A stretch of DNA of 64,000 bases from Istiophorus platypterus. Its lineage: Eukaryota; Chordata; Actinopteri; Istiophoriformes; Istiophoridae. Both the position numbers and the translations under genes were made by a program. The notes below the pieces were generated by a model. It searched no databases. It saw only the letters and a list, made by a program, of their open reading frames with translations, and was not told where the DNA came from. Each line of letters opens with the position of its first letter. Position 1 is the stretch's first letter. The stretch spans positions 9,373,089-9,437,088 of the forward strand of contig CM029112.1 in NCBI GenBank assembly GCA_016859345.1, in the 5' to 3' direction. This document shows, in pieces, positions 13,180 to 26,352 of the stretch.

Positions 13180-16100
13180 ATATTGAAAATAAGTAACTGA
13201 ATAAATCTTCAGTGGGCAAATAAATTATAACTTTGGCAGACCATTGTTTTGGGATTTTGACTTGTGTCTCTGCAGTGTGCATAATGGACTGATTTTTTTT
13301 TTTTTTAAGATTTTTTTTTTTTAAGCTGAATAAAACTCTTTGGTTATCAAAATAGTTGCTGATTGAGAAATTAAGCAGAATTAAGCAGAAAAAAACATCT
13401 ATTTGTTTTTCTCTGTGAGGATTTGCTGCTTTGCTGTGTTTTATACCATCATAAATCAATTTAGGTTTGGTTGGAAAAAATGGGGCAGGAATATGTCTTC
13501 TTGGGCCTTGGACCTATGATTGGCACTTTGTTCATTAGATCATGAAAAAAAAGTAAAAAGGATTAAACTGTTAATTTGGGGGAAAAAAAAGAAAAATGGG
13601 GGAAAAAGAAAAATCATTGGCAGATTATCTGATAATGAACATAATTATTAGTTATATAAAATTTACTATCATATTTGATTGGAAAAAAATATATATTTTG
13701 ACACATCAAAGATGCAAACCAGAACTTAATATTTTTACAATTTTAGAGTAGATGGGCGTAGTGGATGACTTCAGATCAGATACAATATTCACAGTGGTGC
13801 TGACGTTTTATTTTTTCCCATAATTCCTGGCTGGAAAAAAAACACCATCATATGCTGTCTATTATCCTCCTCTCCAAGGTTCACCTCAGCCTGGGGCTGG
13901 GACCGTCTGCCAGGGTACAGAGAGATTGATATCAGAGAGTTTGGGGTGGATTCCTCTGCACTGGTTCCTGTGGTGATGGGGGTGGCCGCGTGTCAAGGTC
14001 AATGTGAAAGGCCTCTTTGTTCCAGTGCAGAAGCCTGGTATGAGAGAGAGGACTGAAGACAAACCTGAATACAGCCCTGTGACTGGGCACGCAGCAGAAA
14101 GCAGCGCTCTCCGACCGCACTCCAAATTTTGATTGGCACGCACGATTCTGCCCGAGCTCCCTCTTTAAATGAAAGCTTTTCATTTTCATCACCTCAAATA
14201 AAACACAAGGATCCAATCGGGTTATTGGAGCCCGTAGTTGGGCTACCACACCAGATGATACAGCCCGCGAGCCAGGCTTGTTAGGATGACATCCAGTTTG
14301 TGGCCGAGGCTCTCTTTGTCTGCCTTTTCACTGAAACGGAAATGCACCTAGAATGTCTTTCAATAAGTTGTCCCACATAGACAATCGCTTTCCCGGACAG
14401 CGCTGTGCGATGAATTGAATGTGTGAATTCCAGCTGAAAGCCAGCGGTCTCAGAATTGCTCACTGGGAAATGCAAACAGAGTTTCTATGGTAACGATGCC
14501 TTACTGCAAACCTTCTCGCTCTGGCTTTAAGACTAGGAGCTTCGGAGGAGGAGGAGGAGGAGGAAGAGGAAGAGGGTCAGCAGGCATTACTTGCCTTTTG
14601 GGTTTTCGTTGCTCCAGCTGTCTTGGTAGTCAGACCCCCCCCCCCCCTCTCCTTCCTCTCTGGTCAATCAGCCTCAATCTGCTTGGATCATGCAGCCAAA
14701 AGCAGCTGCTGGTAACTGACGCACAAAGTCTTCAGGTGATCCCACTGCGCACATAATCGATATCTGCATCACTGTCCAGAGTGTGTGTCAAGTTTGTTGA
14801 TATTTTGCGCTGTATTCACATCTCATTCAGTGGATCTAAGTACTCTCCAACCCCAAAGTCTTTGGGTTTTGAGCTGTTGGTTACACAAAACAAGACATTT
14901 GATGAAATCTGTGCCAAGCATTTTTTTCTGCTGTTTTATAGATATAAAAATGAATAAAGAAAAAAAGGTAAGCCACAGCGCTGCTTCACCAGTGACGACA
15001 TGCGAATAAAGCATTAGAAGTGCTTGAAGACCTCTGCAGGAAGCTCATGCTAATAAACACGTTATAAACCTCTGCTACTTGTTGGTGACACTAAAATTAG
15101 CAACAAGACAAGCACATACAGATAGTTCTGTCGCTGATGCTGCACTTTATCTCTGGGTTTTATTTGCTTGACAAGCAAAACATATCAAGATTAAAGAATG
15201 AACTAAAACATAATTTTAGATTTTAATTTTAGATTTTAGATTGTTGATTACATTTCAGCAGATTTCGACAAGGAATTAGTTTTAGTGTAATTGGGTGTAG
15301 CTCATTCAATTAATAGGTTATATACGGACAGGCAGTCGGTTGCAACTTCGTGGGCGAGGTTATATTTGATTGTAATTGCAGTTGGGAAGGACTGGTCTAA
15401 ACCAGACGTGAATATGTGGAGTCTTTGTGCTATCAGTGTGATTCACTCATTGAAGTCATTGCATGGTCATCTCGTGGGTGGAAGGGAAAAAAGTAGTAAA
15501 AAAAAAAAAAAACCCAAAAAAACAAATAGAAAAACCTACTGTTGGAAGTGCACGGTCACTTGGCAGGAAGAAGTTCAGTGGAGTTAAAGAGCAGGAGGAC
15601 CCCAGCAGAGACAGGAGGCCTGTGAGCTCCGTGTGGTGGCTAATATTTCATGTCCCTCTAGGAAGAGCTGGAATGTGGGGAATGTGTTGACTTCACACAC
15701 GGGCGTGCACAGCTTCCCCCAGTGCCACTGCCTTGATTAGCCGGAATCAATAGAGTCTCTGTGATTATTCTGTGTGTGTGTGTGTGTGTGTGTGTGATTG
15801 TGTGTGTGTGTGTATGCCCGTACTGTGCGCGTGGCCCTAACCTCAGCACGCATAAACACACCACCCCAGCAGCGAGATAGCCGCCACCCACCCCGAGCCT
15901 CAACTCACTCTGCAGCTGCAGCGCTAACACCTCCAATCTGACACAATGCAGCCTTGACGCCGCTGCGACGCAGCCCTCGCATGCTTAAGATTATTTAGCA
16001 AATTTCATGTTAAAAATCCAATATCTTCAATCCAAGAATCATGTGGAATATCACCCCTTTTCTTATGATATTTGTTTTATTTAACAACAACCTCACTTCA

Positions 16101-19100
16101 GTATGGGATCGCAGTCCTAAAATTGTACAGTAATGTCTGCTTAATTTGATTTCCGCTGGTTAAATAGATCCATTTACACAGAGGAAGAAAGACATCCCTG
16201 TCTGCAGTTTACAGCCATGCAAGTGGCGGCACTATGAGGCTGTTAGGCAAAGTGGTGCTTGGGCTATATGCTCGCAGGGACAATGCTACCATTCTGATGT
16301 TTTCTATATTTATAAGGGTCATCTTTTTAGTTTAGCCAGGTAACACGCTAACATTTGCTATTCATCACTGAACATTGAATAGGTATCTATTTGTACACCA
16401 ATGTATCGGGGCAAAATAGAAGTTTTGACCCGTCGATGGCATGAGATGAACAGTCAGAGGATCAAGGATCATAGCGTTTATCCTCCAGGGCTCTATCTGT
16501 GCCAAAGTCATTGTCCGATTTTCAGATGTTTCACTCTAGTACAAAGCAGTGAACCGATCGATAGTCCTACATTGCCACTCTTAGAGCCACACGGCCAGCT
16601 TGGCAAAAAAGCCACACTATGCCTAAAATAGGCATTTACATTTTACAGTTTAGCAAAAATATTTTAGAGTTATAAATTTTGATTTAGTTTGACGTGTACT
16701 TATACAATTCCATGCATGTGATTTCCCTTCCAGTTCAAGACAAATCCAGAGATGAACACATCAGAAAGAAAGGGTCAACAAGCCAATAAGGCGCCTCCCA
16801 GAATGCTCATTAATCCCCGGTGGGTCATGGGTTTTCTCAGTCGTGAAATGCCTCGCAGCCGTCTCCTTCGCCCTTCTTCTCCCACCGCAGCGGTATGGCA
16901 GGATTAAGGGCCAGGGTGTTGGGTGTCCTCTTGCAAAAAGTGATTGTGGGGTCACAGCATGGACCTGCATGTCTCAATATCAGGTATCAAAGGGGATCAA
17001 GGGAACTGTGCGCCCCAAACTGAGTAGATGGGCAGTGTGCATGAAGTAGACCAGGCACGGTCTTCATCAGATGGTTTTGACATCAGGGTTTCTTAGCTTT
17101 GGCTGATGGTAGCCAGTCAGGCCAATGTTTCAATCTGTCCTTAAGTTAGGAGAGTTTTTGGATCACATCCAGTAAAAAAATATATACAGTAGCAATCTCC
17201 TGTATAATATATATAACGCTCCTGCATGTGATATAAAACTCCACACTGCTAAGCTTTTATCATGTAGATTTCTCTCTCCTGGCTGATGTCTGTATTATGT
17301 CCAATTATTTCTGTTTGTTAATGGTGATTTGCTGCTGCAGTCTGCTCCGACAAGACTGTCTCCTTCTTCCTTTTGTCGCACGTCTCCCCCTTTTCTTCAT
17401 GAGTGAATGTGTGCGGCGGCTGTCGGCTCACATGGCTCCCGGAGGCCGCGTTGGGGTGCCCCTGTTTCGTTGAGCAAACATGCCAATGTCCTCGGGGGTC
17501 CCGCTGCAGGGAGCTACTGGGAGCCCCTCAATGCTCAGCAGCCCAATAACGGGGCAGAATTTGGCTCGGGGGACATCAAGCAAACACGCCGCAAATGGCA
17601 CTATTATTTATTCGGCTTCGCGTCCCCTCCCCCACCAGCCTTCATTTGCAGAGACCTGCAGTGCCATTTTCCAGGAGCCACCATGGCAACAGCGGGCCTT
17701 GTCAACAGGGGGGACAACTTTCTCATGATGTCACCATGCCGTGGTGATTGGCGGTGCGTAGAAAAGCTGATGGAGCTTTCTGTAAGATACCAGAATCCCC
17801 ACCGAACTGGTAATTTCTAACACATGCAAGTCCGCAGACTTTGGATTCAGATGTGAAGCTTGACCGTGAGCTGTGAGAGTAAAGTCATGGTTTCGTTTGG
17901 AAGGATCCAGATTTGTATTTAACATCACAATCCTGTCTTCTCTCATGATCGTCGCAGTAAACGATACAATGCATTTTGGGTGAACAGACATTTACATTGA
18001 TCACAATAACAAAAGCTCATTCCGCCACTATAGCTCTCTTGACTTAATCTTGGCCCTAAATGAGCGTGCTGCTGCTCGCTCTATACAACCTGTCACTCGT
18101 CAACACTCGCTTCTCGTCTGGTCGTGATAATGCAGTCTGCTCGGGACTCCTCCGCTCTCAGGCCTGTCAGAGTCACGGTCAGGCCGGCAGATCCGCTGTT
18201 TGCACAGGCCAATGAGCACCAGTGGCTTTGCCTTGTTGGTGGACCCCGCCTTGGCAACCAGGCCAACCCCCTCCCAACCTCTGACCTGGGTTTTGGCCTT
18301 TGGATGACAGGAGAAAAAAAAAAGTGGTTTGTGTCTAAATTCAGCCATCAGAATCTGGAGGAGACAGGGGCGTGCCCTCCAGCCCTTAAAGGAAACTCAC
18401 ATCTCTGCGCATTGTGGGAACGACAAAGATCATCAGCCGATGGCGGGACAAGTAGAAAGCATGATGGATTGCGTAACCGAACGTGCGACGTTTGATGAAT
18501 GTCCAAATGAAGAGCATAATAGGTCGTGTGATGGATAGGTAGGAAGTGAACACTTAGATTTTCACACAGGAGCGGATGTGAGCTGTTTGCTTTTGGAACA
18601 GGGAATGATGGATCGTTTCTTTGGGGGATGAGGAAAAAGAGGGAACAGATGCAACCTACTGTTGTTTCATTTTTACATCATTTCTGTTCTTATTGTCGAC
18701 CGGAGACTTGTATGCATACACATAATTTAAGGCCACGAGCCAGCAGCAAATCGTGATCCAAATCAAATATTTAAAATGACAAATTGTTGCACGGTACCTT
18801 CTGTGACATAGACACTGGTTAAACGCTGCAAGCACACAACACAGGTTGAAATCCCCCCTTGTGTGCAAAACTGACTCGTAATCACACAGGAGAGCACTTG
18901 CAGCAAAGGCACATCTGTTCACACTATATCAGAAATTCATGCTTTTGCACCAGGGAGGCAATGATAGTTGAAATTTAGAGAAAACTTTTCTTAACCTGTA
19001 TTAGATAAGGGACATTTGATTTAGTTTAACTCTGTTTTGAGTTTACAACTTGAATTAAATGAAAAATGATTACAGTACAATGAACAGTAAATTCCTGTTT

Positions 19101-22100
19101 TAAAATCATCTCATTAATAGAGTCATGTCCTCCCTTGCGTGCAAATTTTACCAAAAAAGAAGATCAAAAAAGCTGTAGTCATCAGAGCAGGCTTTTTTCT
19201 TTTTTTTTTTAACAATGTGCGCATATGTTAAATTGAAATTCAAACCAACAACAGAGCCGCCTAATCCAGGATAGCATCAGAGGAATTTAGGGCCCGTCAC
19301 ACACCATCTCATGCATTGCACCATGTAGCACACACCCCAGGTTCAAACATAGATTAAACTGAACTTTTTACTTGGTTGGCAAACGATTGACTGGAGGCAA
19401 AACAGTTTAAATATCTCTAGATGCAATCTTCAAAATAAGATGTTTTGTTAAATTATAGACTTGACCCAACATCTGAGACTGGAGCAGAGGGATTTCATCA
19501 AAATCATTATTGGTTGTAAAACGAGCGTGCTGAGTTCTGAGCAAAGGCAACAGTTATCAAGTGGACAAGTGTTGGCAACAGCTGAACGGTCAGCTGGGAA
19601 AAACATGGCCTGGCCCAGGGAAAGTAGAGCTGCAGGGGGTCACGCATAGCCATGCACGTAGCTGTTTCACATTATAGCTTAGCACAGGTGACAGCAAGTG
19701 ACCCTAAATCAGAGTTCAGGACCCTGTTACGTTGCCATGGGAACCGCCTGCACTCCAGAAGGTGAGAGGTCAACCTGATTAATCCACAACAGCACTGCTA
19801 AAAAAAAAACAAAGTCAGACAACAACTTTGCTTTTAAGCCTGTGGTAATAAACTGTTGGCAATGATAAAGACAAAAAAAACAAATAAAAAAGGGGACATT
19901 TTTGATAAATGAGGCCCCAAAAATGAGAAATCAATAAAACGCAAGGGTTTTTTTTTTCATCTCCTTATGGTTTCCATTTTTTTTCTCCGCTTGCAGTGTT
20001 TCCAATCTCGGTCTCGAAGCAGTTTCTCGAGAAAGCATTTGCGGAGCTATGTGCTCATGTTGCACCACAGTCACGTCGACTTCACCCCAACGCAGACTGC
20101 AGAGACAAGTGCTTGTTGGTATGACATAATGCGCAGATTTCAGGAGGATTATCGTGGCCCGGCTGTGGAATGTACAACACGTCTGAGCGGGGGAATCATA
20201 GAGAGAGTTGCAGCGAGGGCACCGGAGCCTCACAGTGTGCTGACAGTGAAATCCTCCTTTGCGCTGTTATTTAAAAAATGTGAGGCTGCTGAAAGTCAGA
20301 GGCTTTTCTACTTCTCCTCCACTCCTGCTGCTACAATTACTGCAGGCCTTAAAAGTTGTTTTTTTTTTAAATTAACTTTATCACTTAGATGCTATTATCT
20401 ATTGAATATGCAAAAAATAACCAATGTAATCAAAAAGTGTCCTTGAACCACTTGCACAACTAGATGTAAAGACATTAATTGACAGAGTGCATTTGTTGGT
20501 CATTTTTAATTAAAGAAATTGATAATTCGCCTCTATATCAAATACTGTAGATTCAGTTTCACACATATAGTTTATAGTGCCTAGGTTTGACTTTTGAGTT
20601 GCATAAGGTGTTAATTGTCCTTCACTATCTGGAATGTGGAGGTAGGTCATTTTAGCTTTAGTATCTCTGGGTTGTCCTAAAACCCCTCATTATTTAAAAA
20701 TGAACCAATCTGTATACACACTATAATATAATATTCTTGTATCCCATGTTTAAATGCAGGCAATCAAATATTTTTGATGTAATTATCCTGCAGTTCCAGG
20801 TTTGCATTGTGTTCCATTCATTCATAAACAGTATGAAGATCAGTTATTTACAGTAACTACTTACTGGGCAATTTAGGATTTAACATACAAAACATGTGAG
20901 TTATAAAATAAGATAAAATATTGATTGAATTACCGAATGTAATGAGTAGTTAAAATTAGCTTCACTCACCCAGCGGCATTTAAATGCTGCTTATAACAAA
21001 AGACTGTTCTTCATGGTGCTTTTACTTCAAATACTCTAAATACCTTTTGCTGATAACACTTATGTACTTAAGAAATATTGTGAATATAGGCATTTAACTT
21101 TAGTGGTTTTACAGTGGTATTTCTAACTTAAGTAAGGCATTATAAATACTTATTCTACCACTGCTAATTTCTTAAACACAGTAACTTGGTTTGCAGAAAT
21201 GGCTCAATATAAATCAACAAAATAGTTGTAGAAAATCAGCTACTACATGCACTACCACCAGCATAGTGTTTTAGATGACAAAAAGCCAATGAATACAAAT
21301 TTACCTTTCAGTTTTTGCTATAGTATTGTGCTTTGAAAAACCCCAGCAAAATGCAAAGTCAGAACAGGTAAAAAAAAAAAAAATCTCAAATTATTTGATT
21401 TTTAAATGCAATTATGTCAATGCATGATTGTCTCTTGCATGCTCATGTTAAGGGACACATCTGGTCCCTCTTTCTAAGGCAGATGCTGCCCCCTGCAGGA
21501 AGAAAGTCTCCTGTTGCAGCTTGATGCAACATGTCACTGCTGTAGACCATGAATTCTGAGACATTTCAATGTTTAGCTTGGGATACATTTCTCTACTTAT
21601 CACCATAATACCTGCACTAATATAACCAACTTGTGTGCAGCATTAATTCAAAAACCACAGTCGTAACAACAGTGTAGCGAGAGCACAGAAAACAGGATTT
21701 CTGTTCAATGTTTTGCTCTAACCCCAGAGACTGATCAAATTTCCAGCCACGGTGAAGTGTAGATTTCTGCCTTAGTCATAACAAAGGCTGAACATGACTG
21801 ACACTGCATTATAAAAGGAATGGGGCCATGATCATTTGTGATGCAGACATGCTGTCCATGCACTGATGGGGGACTTGAATCTGCCTAACGTGACACCAGA
21901 TCTATCCGATACAACACGGGGATCAATTCAAGCATGTGAGACCTGCCGACATGAGTAAAGACACAAAGAGAAGAGCGCTTCTGCCCTGCTGAGGCAGAAA
22001 ACTGACAACTACAAGTCTCTGTCCCAAAGACAACAGTGACCCCATGAGGGAAGGAAACCATAGTCGGCTTTTTGTTGAGCGTGATCTGGCCAAGCATGTA

Positions 22101-22560
22101 CTTAAAAACTCATCAGTGTATCCACAAGGGTTAGATTTTCAGTAAGTGCTGGGGGACATTTCATACCAAATTTAGAAAGAAAACACAGTCCAACAGATCA
22201 AGTTGAGTTCATGACGCCTGGGAAGAAATCCAGTAATAAAATAACAGTTGTTTGCCTGTGAGGGAGCCGAGGGGTTGTTTACAATGGGCCTGTGAACATT
22301 GACGACCTTTACCTCATTCTTACTGATCACAAAACAGTAAGAGCAGTGCACCATATCACACAAGTATAATTATAATAATTATAAGTTTAAGCATAATTAA
22401 GAGGAAACCAGACAAATATATAATGTCTCATTTCCACCACCACCCATTCATATAGCTCCTAAAGTGGGGTAGGGAAAAAAACAAACAAAAAAAACCCACA
22501 AAATTTTAGTCATTTTATAAACTCATGAATGAGCAAACATGGCTTTTATACACATACTGT
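13180..22560. other. Intergenic region between metrnl and atp5pd
   Basis: No exon chain, RNA gene or intact transposon was recognised. The left part (13.2-13.7 kb) is AT-rich with A/T runs. A (TG)n repeat sits at 15771-15813. Patches of balanced, non-repetitive sequence near 14.0-14.5, 17.4-17.8 and 18.1-18.5 kb are candidates for regulatory DNA but carry no decisive motif. The atp5pd 3' UTR begins at 22615 and runs leftward for an undetermined distance. Confidence 0.55.
15771..15813. repeat. (TG)n microsatellite
   Basis: TG dinucleotide repeat with one ATT interruption, in intergenic DNA. Confidence 0.95.
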
Positions 22561-22615
22561 ACAGGTTTTCCTTGATTTAAGATACATGTTATAGAATTTT
22601 ATCAGTGTGGCACAT

Positions 22616-24307
22616 TTACAGTTCAGCAATGGGTTTGTGTGGCCAATAAGGATGTTTCGCTTTGTCCAGCTTCGTTTCTGGGAAAGTCTCGTTCAAATCT
22701 TCGATGGTCATCTGGTCAAAGGGAATCATGTTCCTGAATTTGTCCAGCTGGGGAAGGCAGAAAAGAGGATAAGAACAAAGGCAAGATTTTGGTTAAGTGT
22801 TTCCAGTTGGATCTGGTGAATTTAGCTGGTTTGGGAAAATAAAGTGTCAGATTTACTCCTGGGACAATTTCAATTTCAGTGTAGTAGGTATTACAGCTGA
22901 CAGATCTTAAAAAGAATTAGTGTCTAATTACATATTTTTTCTGTTTTTTTTCTAGCAGCAGGAATCTATCACACCTCAAATTAAGTAAAAGAGTGACTCA
23001 TTGGTACACATATTTTGTATAAAATAAATACAACTTTAAAAAAAAAAAAAGAAGAGAAAATAAAAGCCTTTTTTAGCACATTGCAGTGCACACATAAGAG
23101 GTTCCATTCAAAACAAACAATCTGTCTGGCTGTCACAGTCTGTATGATCCAAACTGTAGATTTGTGTTTCAGGGGATATTCTGTTCTATCAGATTCACAA
23201 AGGGGCTGATAATATAAAATAAAAAAAAAATATGAAAGTTCCCACCTCTTTTTCATACTGAGCTATGCGAGCTTTGGATGCTTCAATGTATGCGGCAGCT
23301 GTTTTGTTCTGAAAGACAGAAGCGTGTACACACGGTGTCAAAACCATCAAAAACAAATGCACTTTTGGTTGATGCGTTTTTAAATCACAAAACTTTTTTT
23401 TTTTTTTCACCGTAAGAAAAAAAAAAATCTCAAAACATGGTTGTCATAAATAAAGATCTGTGCAAAGTTTGTATGTAAGGCAAAATAAGTTTTAAGAAGT
23501 TATATTAAGACACACGGACGCACTCACCGCTTCTGCCTCCTGAGAGTTGATAAGCGTCGTCTGAGTGTCTACAGGCTCGGGAACCTTCAGGGCGCTGAAC
23601 TGAGGGGGAAAAAAGGAAATGAATACTATATATGTGATAACAACACACTGCTACACTATAATCTTCAGAATCACAGTTGTGCAACGTCCAAACCTACTGC
23701 TAATGGCTTGTTCCCTGTATGATCACCTCCTTACCTTCTTTTCAAACTCATCCACCATGCCTGCTTTGGCCACAGCTGACCTGTAGTAGCTCCAGTCAAT
23801 GGCGGCGGGTTTCTCGGGCAGAGAGGCGAGCCTGGGAACACAGATCATCCGGTTACGCACACCTCACTGTACTGTTCCTGGTTATGATAGCACCGTCAGT
23901 GTTAACAAAAAAAGAGGTTGTATCAGTTAATTTTCTATATCCGCTTATAATATGCAGAGGCCTGTAGTCTTGTGTCAGTGCTCATTCAAGCTACACACAC
24001 TTTAGCGTTGCCAATTAACAGGTGACAGTGCCACAATCTGCACCGCCTCAAACATAATGGACACTTAATGCCTCACTAACGGACGGTGAAGCCCAAAGTG
24101 TTTCACTTTTGCAGCTAAACCCCCCGATTGGGATTTTCCAGGATTACAATGGTGATGATACAACGATGATGATGGGAATACAAACTTTGCAGCGACGGCG
24201 TCGCTTCGAGTCTTCAGGTTGTTGAACATGGTCCTCTGGCTTGGGGGCACCCTCTCTGCAAAAGCCACCCAGTCGACGGCCTTGAGGGCAGCTCTTCTCC
24301 CAGCCAT
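22616..24307 (-). CDS. atp5pd: ATP synthase peripheral stalk subunit d
   Basis: Five coding exons in transcription order, 24307-24186, 23831-23735, 23599-23528, 23308-23246 and 22747-22616, join in phase to 161 residues, the same length as human ATP5PD (ATP5H). The start MAGRRAALKAVDWVAFAE matches the family N-terminus, which lacks a cleaved presequence. AIDWSYYRSAVAKAG, EFEKKFSALKVP, ASKARIAQYEKE and the final IPFDQMTIEDLNE...YPYWPH-type block (here HPYWPHKPIAEL) match it too. Known role: part of the peripheral stator stalk joining F1 to Fo in the mitochondrial inner membrane, needed for coupling proton flow to ATP synthesis. A separate 5' non-coding exon is implied by an acceptor just upstream of the ATG (untranslated part 24308-24328). 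All introns are GT-AG. No defect is seen. Confidence 0.96.
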
Positions 24308-24808
24308 GCTTCGACAAAAATGTGGTAGCTGAAGGGCAAAATCGGACATTTCAATTCTAGGTGGAGAATCATTTCGATCGCTTCGCTTCGTTTGCTCTTT
24401 TAATAAACCACCGGCCTGCGTCCGCTCCCGAGGTTAGCTCAGGGGACAACAGATAAATTAGCGTTTAGGCACCGTGTTAACTTAATGTCACGCAGTCTAG
24501 AAACATAAAAGTCCTTTCTATATTACCCCCCCCCCCAAGCCTTTCATATGTGTATGTATATATATCCACGTTATTTCTCATCTTGTAGTTCAGTCTGACT
24601 GAGAATTCAAAAAGTCAGTTAGCAAACACAGCTAACGTTAGCAAGGTCACAACAACACCCCAGGACGGACGGAATATAAAAAGCCGACGTTTTAATTTAG
24701 TGTCGGTTTCTTGTGTCATAATCTCCAGAAGGATCGAGACAGTGTGTTTAAAGCATCTTTTTCTATTTTTCTTTTGCTAAAGTTGAAGATAATAGCAACA
24801 CGTCTCAC

Positions 24809-25085
24809 CGTCAACGGCACACGAAACCCTCCCAAATGCTAATTACCGACCGGAAAAGGAACCGAGCTAATTTAACAGTCGGTCACTCAACGCCGCCAAT
24901 TGCCGGCCTCGGTGCGTGATTGATTATAATTCGTGGTATAATAAAACACAAGCAGGAACCAGAATCGGATCTTTTTTCGTTATTTTCAAAACTTGAGCAA
25001 AAATAACAAAATTTATTTAATTTATCGCTCTGTCGTTCTTCCTTGGTGGGTGGGCCTTAAGCGAATCCGTGCTTCTGATTGGTTA
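24809..25085 (-). promoter_or_regulatory. atp5pd: Probable atp5pd promoter and first non-coding exon
   Basis: Reading the minus strand, a good donor (gtgagac, 24808-24802) would end a non-coding first exon whose 3' edge is 24809. Around it are a CCGGAA ETS/GABP (NRF-2) core at 24850-24855 and two CCAAT-type boxes at 24896-24900 and 25078-25082. No TATA box is seen. GABP and NF-Y sites are typical of nuclear genes for oxidative phosphorylation. The motif positions are read directly; the promoter assignment is inferred. Confidence 0.55.
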
Positions 25086-25170
25086 GTGCGCTCTATCAAT
25101 TATGTTTGCGCTGTGCTCTTCAAAATAAAGGTCTTTAGTTTGCTTTGCCTTTTGACCGTGCAACGTCACC

Positions 25171-25265
25171 AGATATATAGATATAGATATAGATATAGAT
25201 ATAGAAATAGATATAATGATATAGATATAGATATAGATATAGATAGAGATAGAGATAGAGATAGA

Positions 25266-25296
<31 letters not shown>

Positions 25297-25370
25297 ATAG
25301 ATATAGATATAGATGTAGATATATAGATAGAGATAGAGATAGAGATAGAGATAGAGATAGAGATAGAGAT
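25171..25370. repeat. GATATA/GATAGA microsatellite array
   Basis: About 200 bases of AGATAT and AGAGAT hexamers (GATA-containing) with short switches between the two unit types. It sits 300-550 bases upstream of the atp5pd coding region's promoter, in the divergent gap with acsf2. The long Tyr/Ile-rich open frames across it are repeat artefacts. Confidence 0.97.
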
Positions 25371-26352
25371 GGACGGACAAGGCTACATTAAGATGCCTTT
25401 TAGCATTTAATAATTGATTATTATAATTATAATGATAATGTATTACTATGCCTTTACTGAGAGGTGTTGCACAAAAATTTTGTTGAATAATGACAATATC
25501 TTTTTGCATATAAAATAAACACGCTCACTTCCACTTTCAAATGTATGCATGTATTATAAAGTGATGCAACAGCGTTTTACTGTTTTCCCCGTTCATGTGC
25601 AGCTGAGTGTTTTGAAAATGAACGCACTTTTGTATGGTCTCCTCAGGATGCACTGTGGATAGGAAAGTCTCTCCCCAATGATTCAATAATGAGAAAGATC
25701 AATGGCCTTGAACCGACAACAAAAACGACAAAAATAGTAGGTGTTGCATTCCTTATCAGTCCATGGTCGCAACTATATATTAACAATTTTAAAAAGCTAT
25801 GTTGTCATTAAAGTTAAAATAATGTCGACTTATGAGGGTGATAGTTTGCTTAGTAAAAGTGTATAATTATATAATAGAATTACAATACCATAATTCAGGT
25901 ATTCAACAGTATTTCTCAGCAGAGACAGTTGAATTCATATGAGTGTTATTCTTGTTTTGTTCCTACCTTGTAGCTTTGGGACACGTGTTGTCTAAATATC
26001 ACACAAGAAAAAACAATCAGGTCAAGCTGCCACGGGTAATGCAAAATACTTATGAGGTGTATAAAACTATATTTGAACTCACTATATGAGTCTCAATACT
26101 TAACATTATAATTGGAGCAAAGTTAATATTTTCTTGAAATATGCTAAAATGTGCCAAAAATGGACATTTTGCAAAGATACTCTTATCTCATGGTCAGCAA
26201 GGTTGATTATTACACATGGTGATAAAACCAGAGAGAAAATGCTGGAAGAGACCAGCTCGTTTGCTGTTGAAAACCAGAGACGTCTACTCAGATTGTTCAG
26301 ACTGCATTTGGATCCAGCTAAAAAGGGACTGACTGTGTGATACTTCTGGCCG
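25371..26352. other. Gap between divergent atp5pd and acsf2
   Basis: AT-rich DNA containing the acsf2 promoter and 5' leader at an undetermined point. No CpG island, TATA box or additional exon could be assigned. A 68-codon open frame at 26134-26340 ends just before the acsf2 start and shows no family resemblance; it may be partly 5' leader. Confidence 0.45.

Noticed and set aside
25135..25509. Tyr/Ile/Leu-rich frame that looks like membrane segments
   Set aside because: It is the GATATA/GATAGA hexamer array read in one frame.
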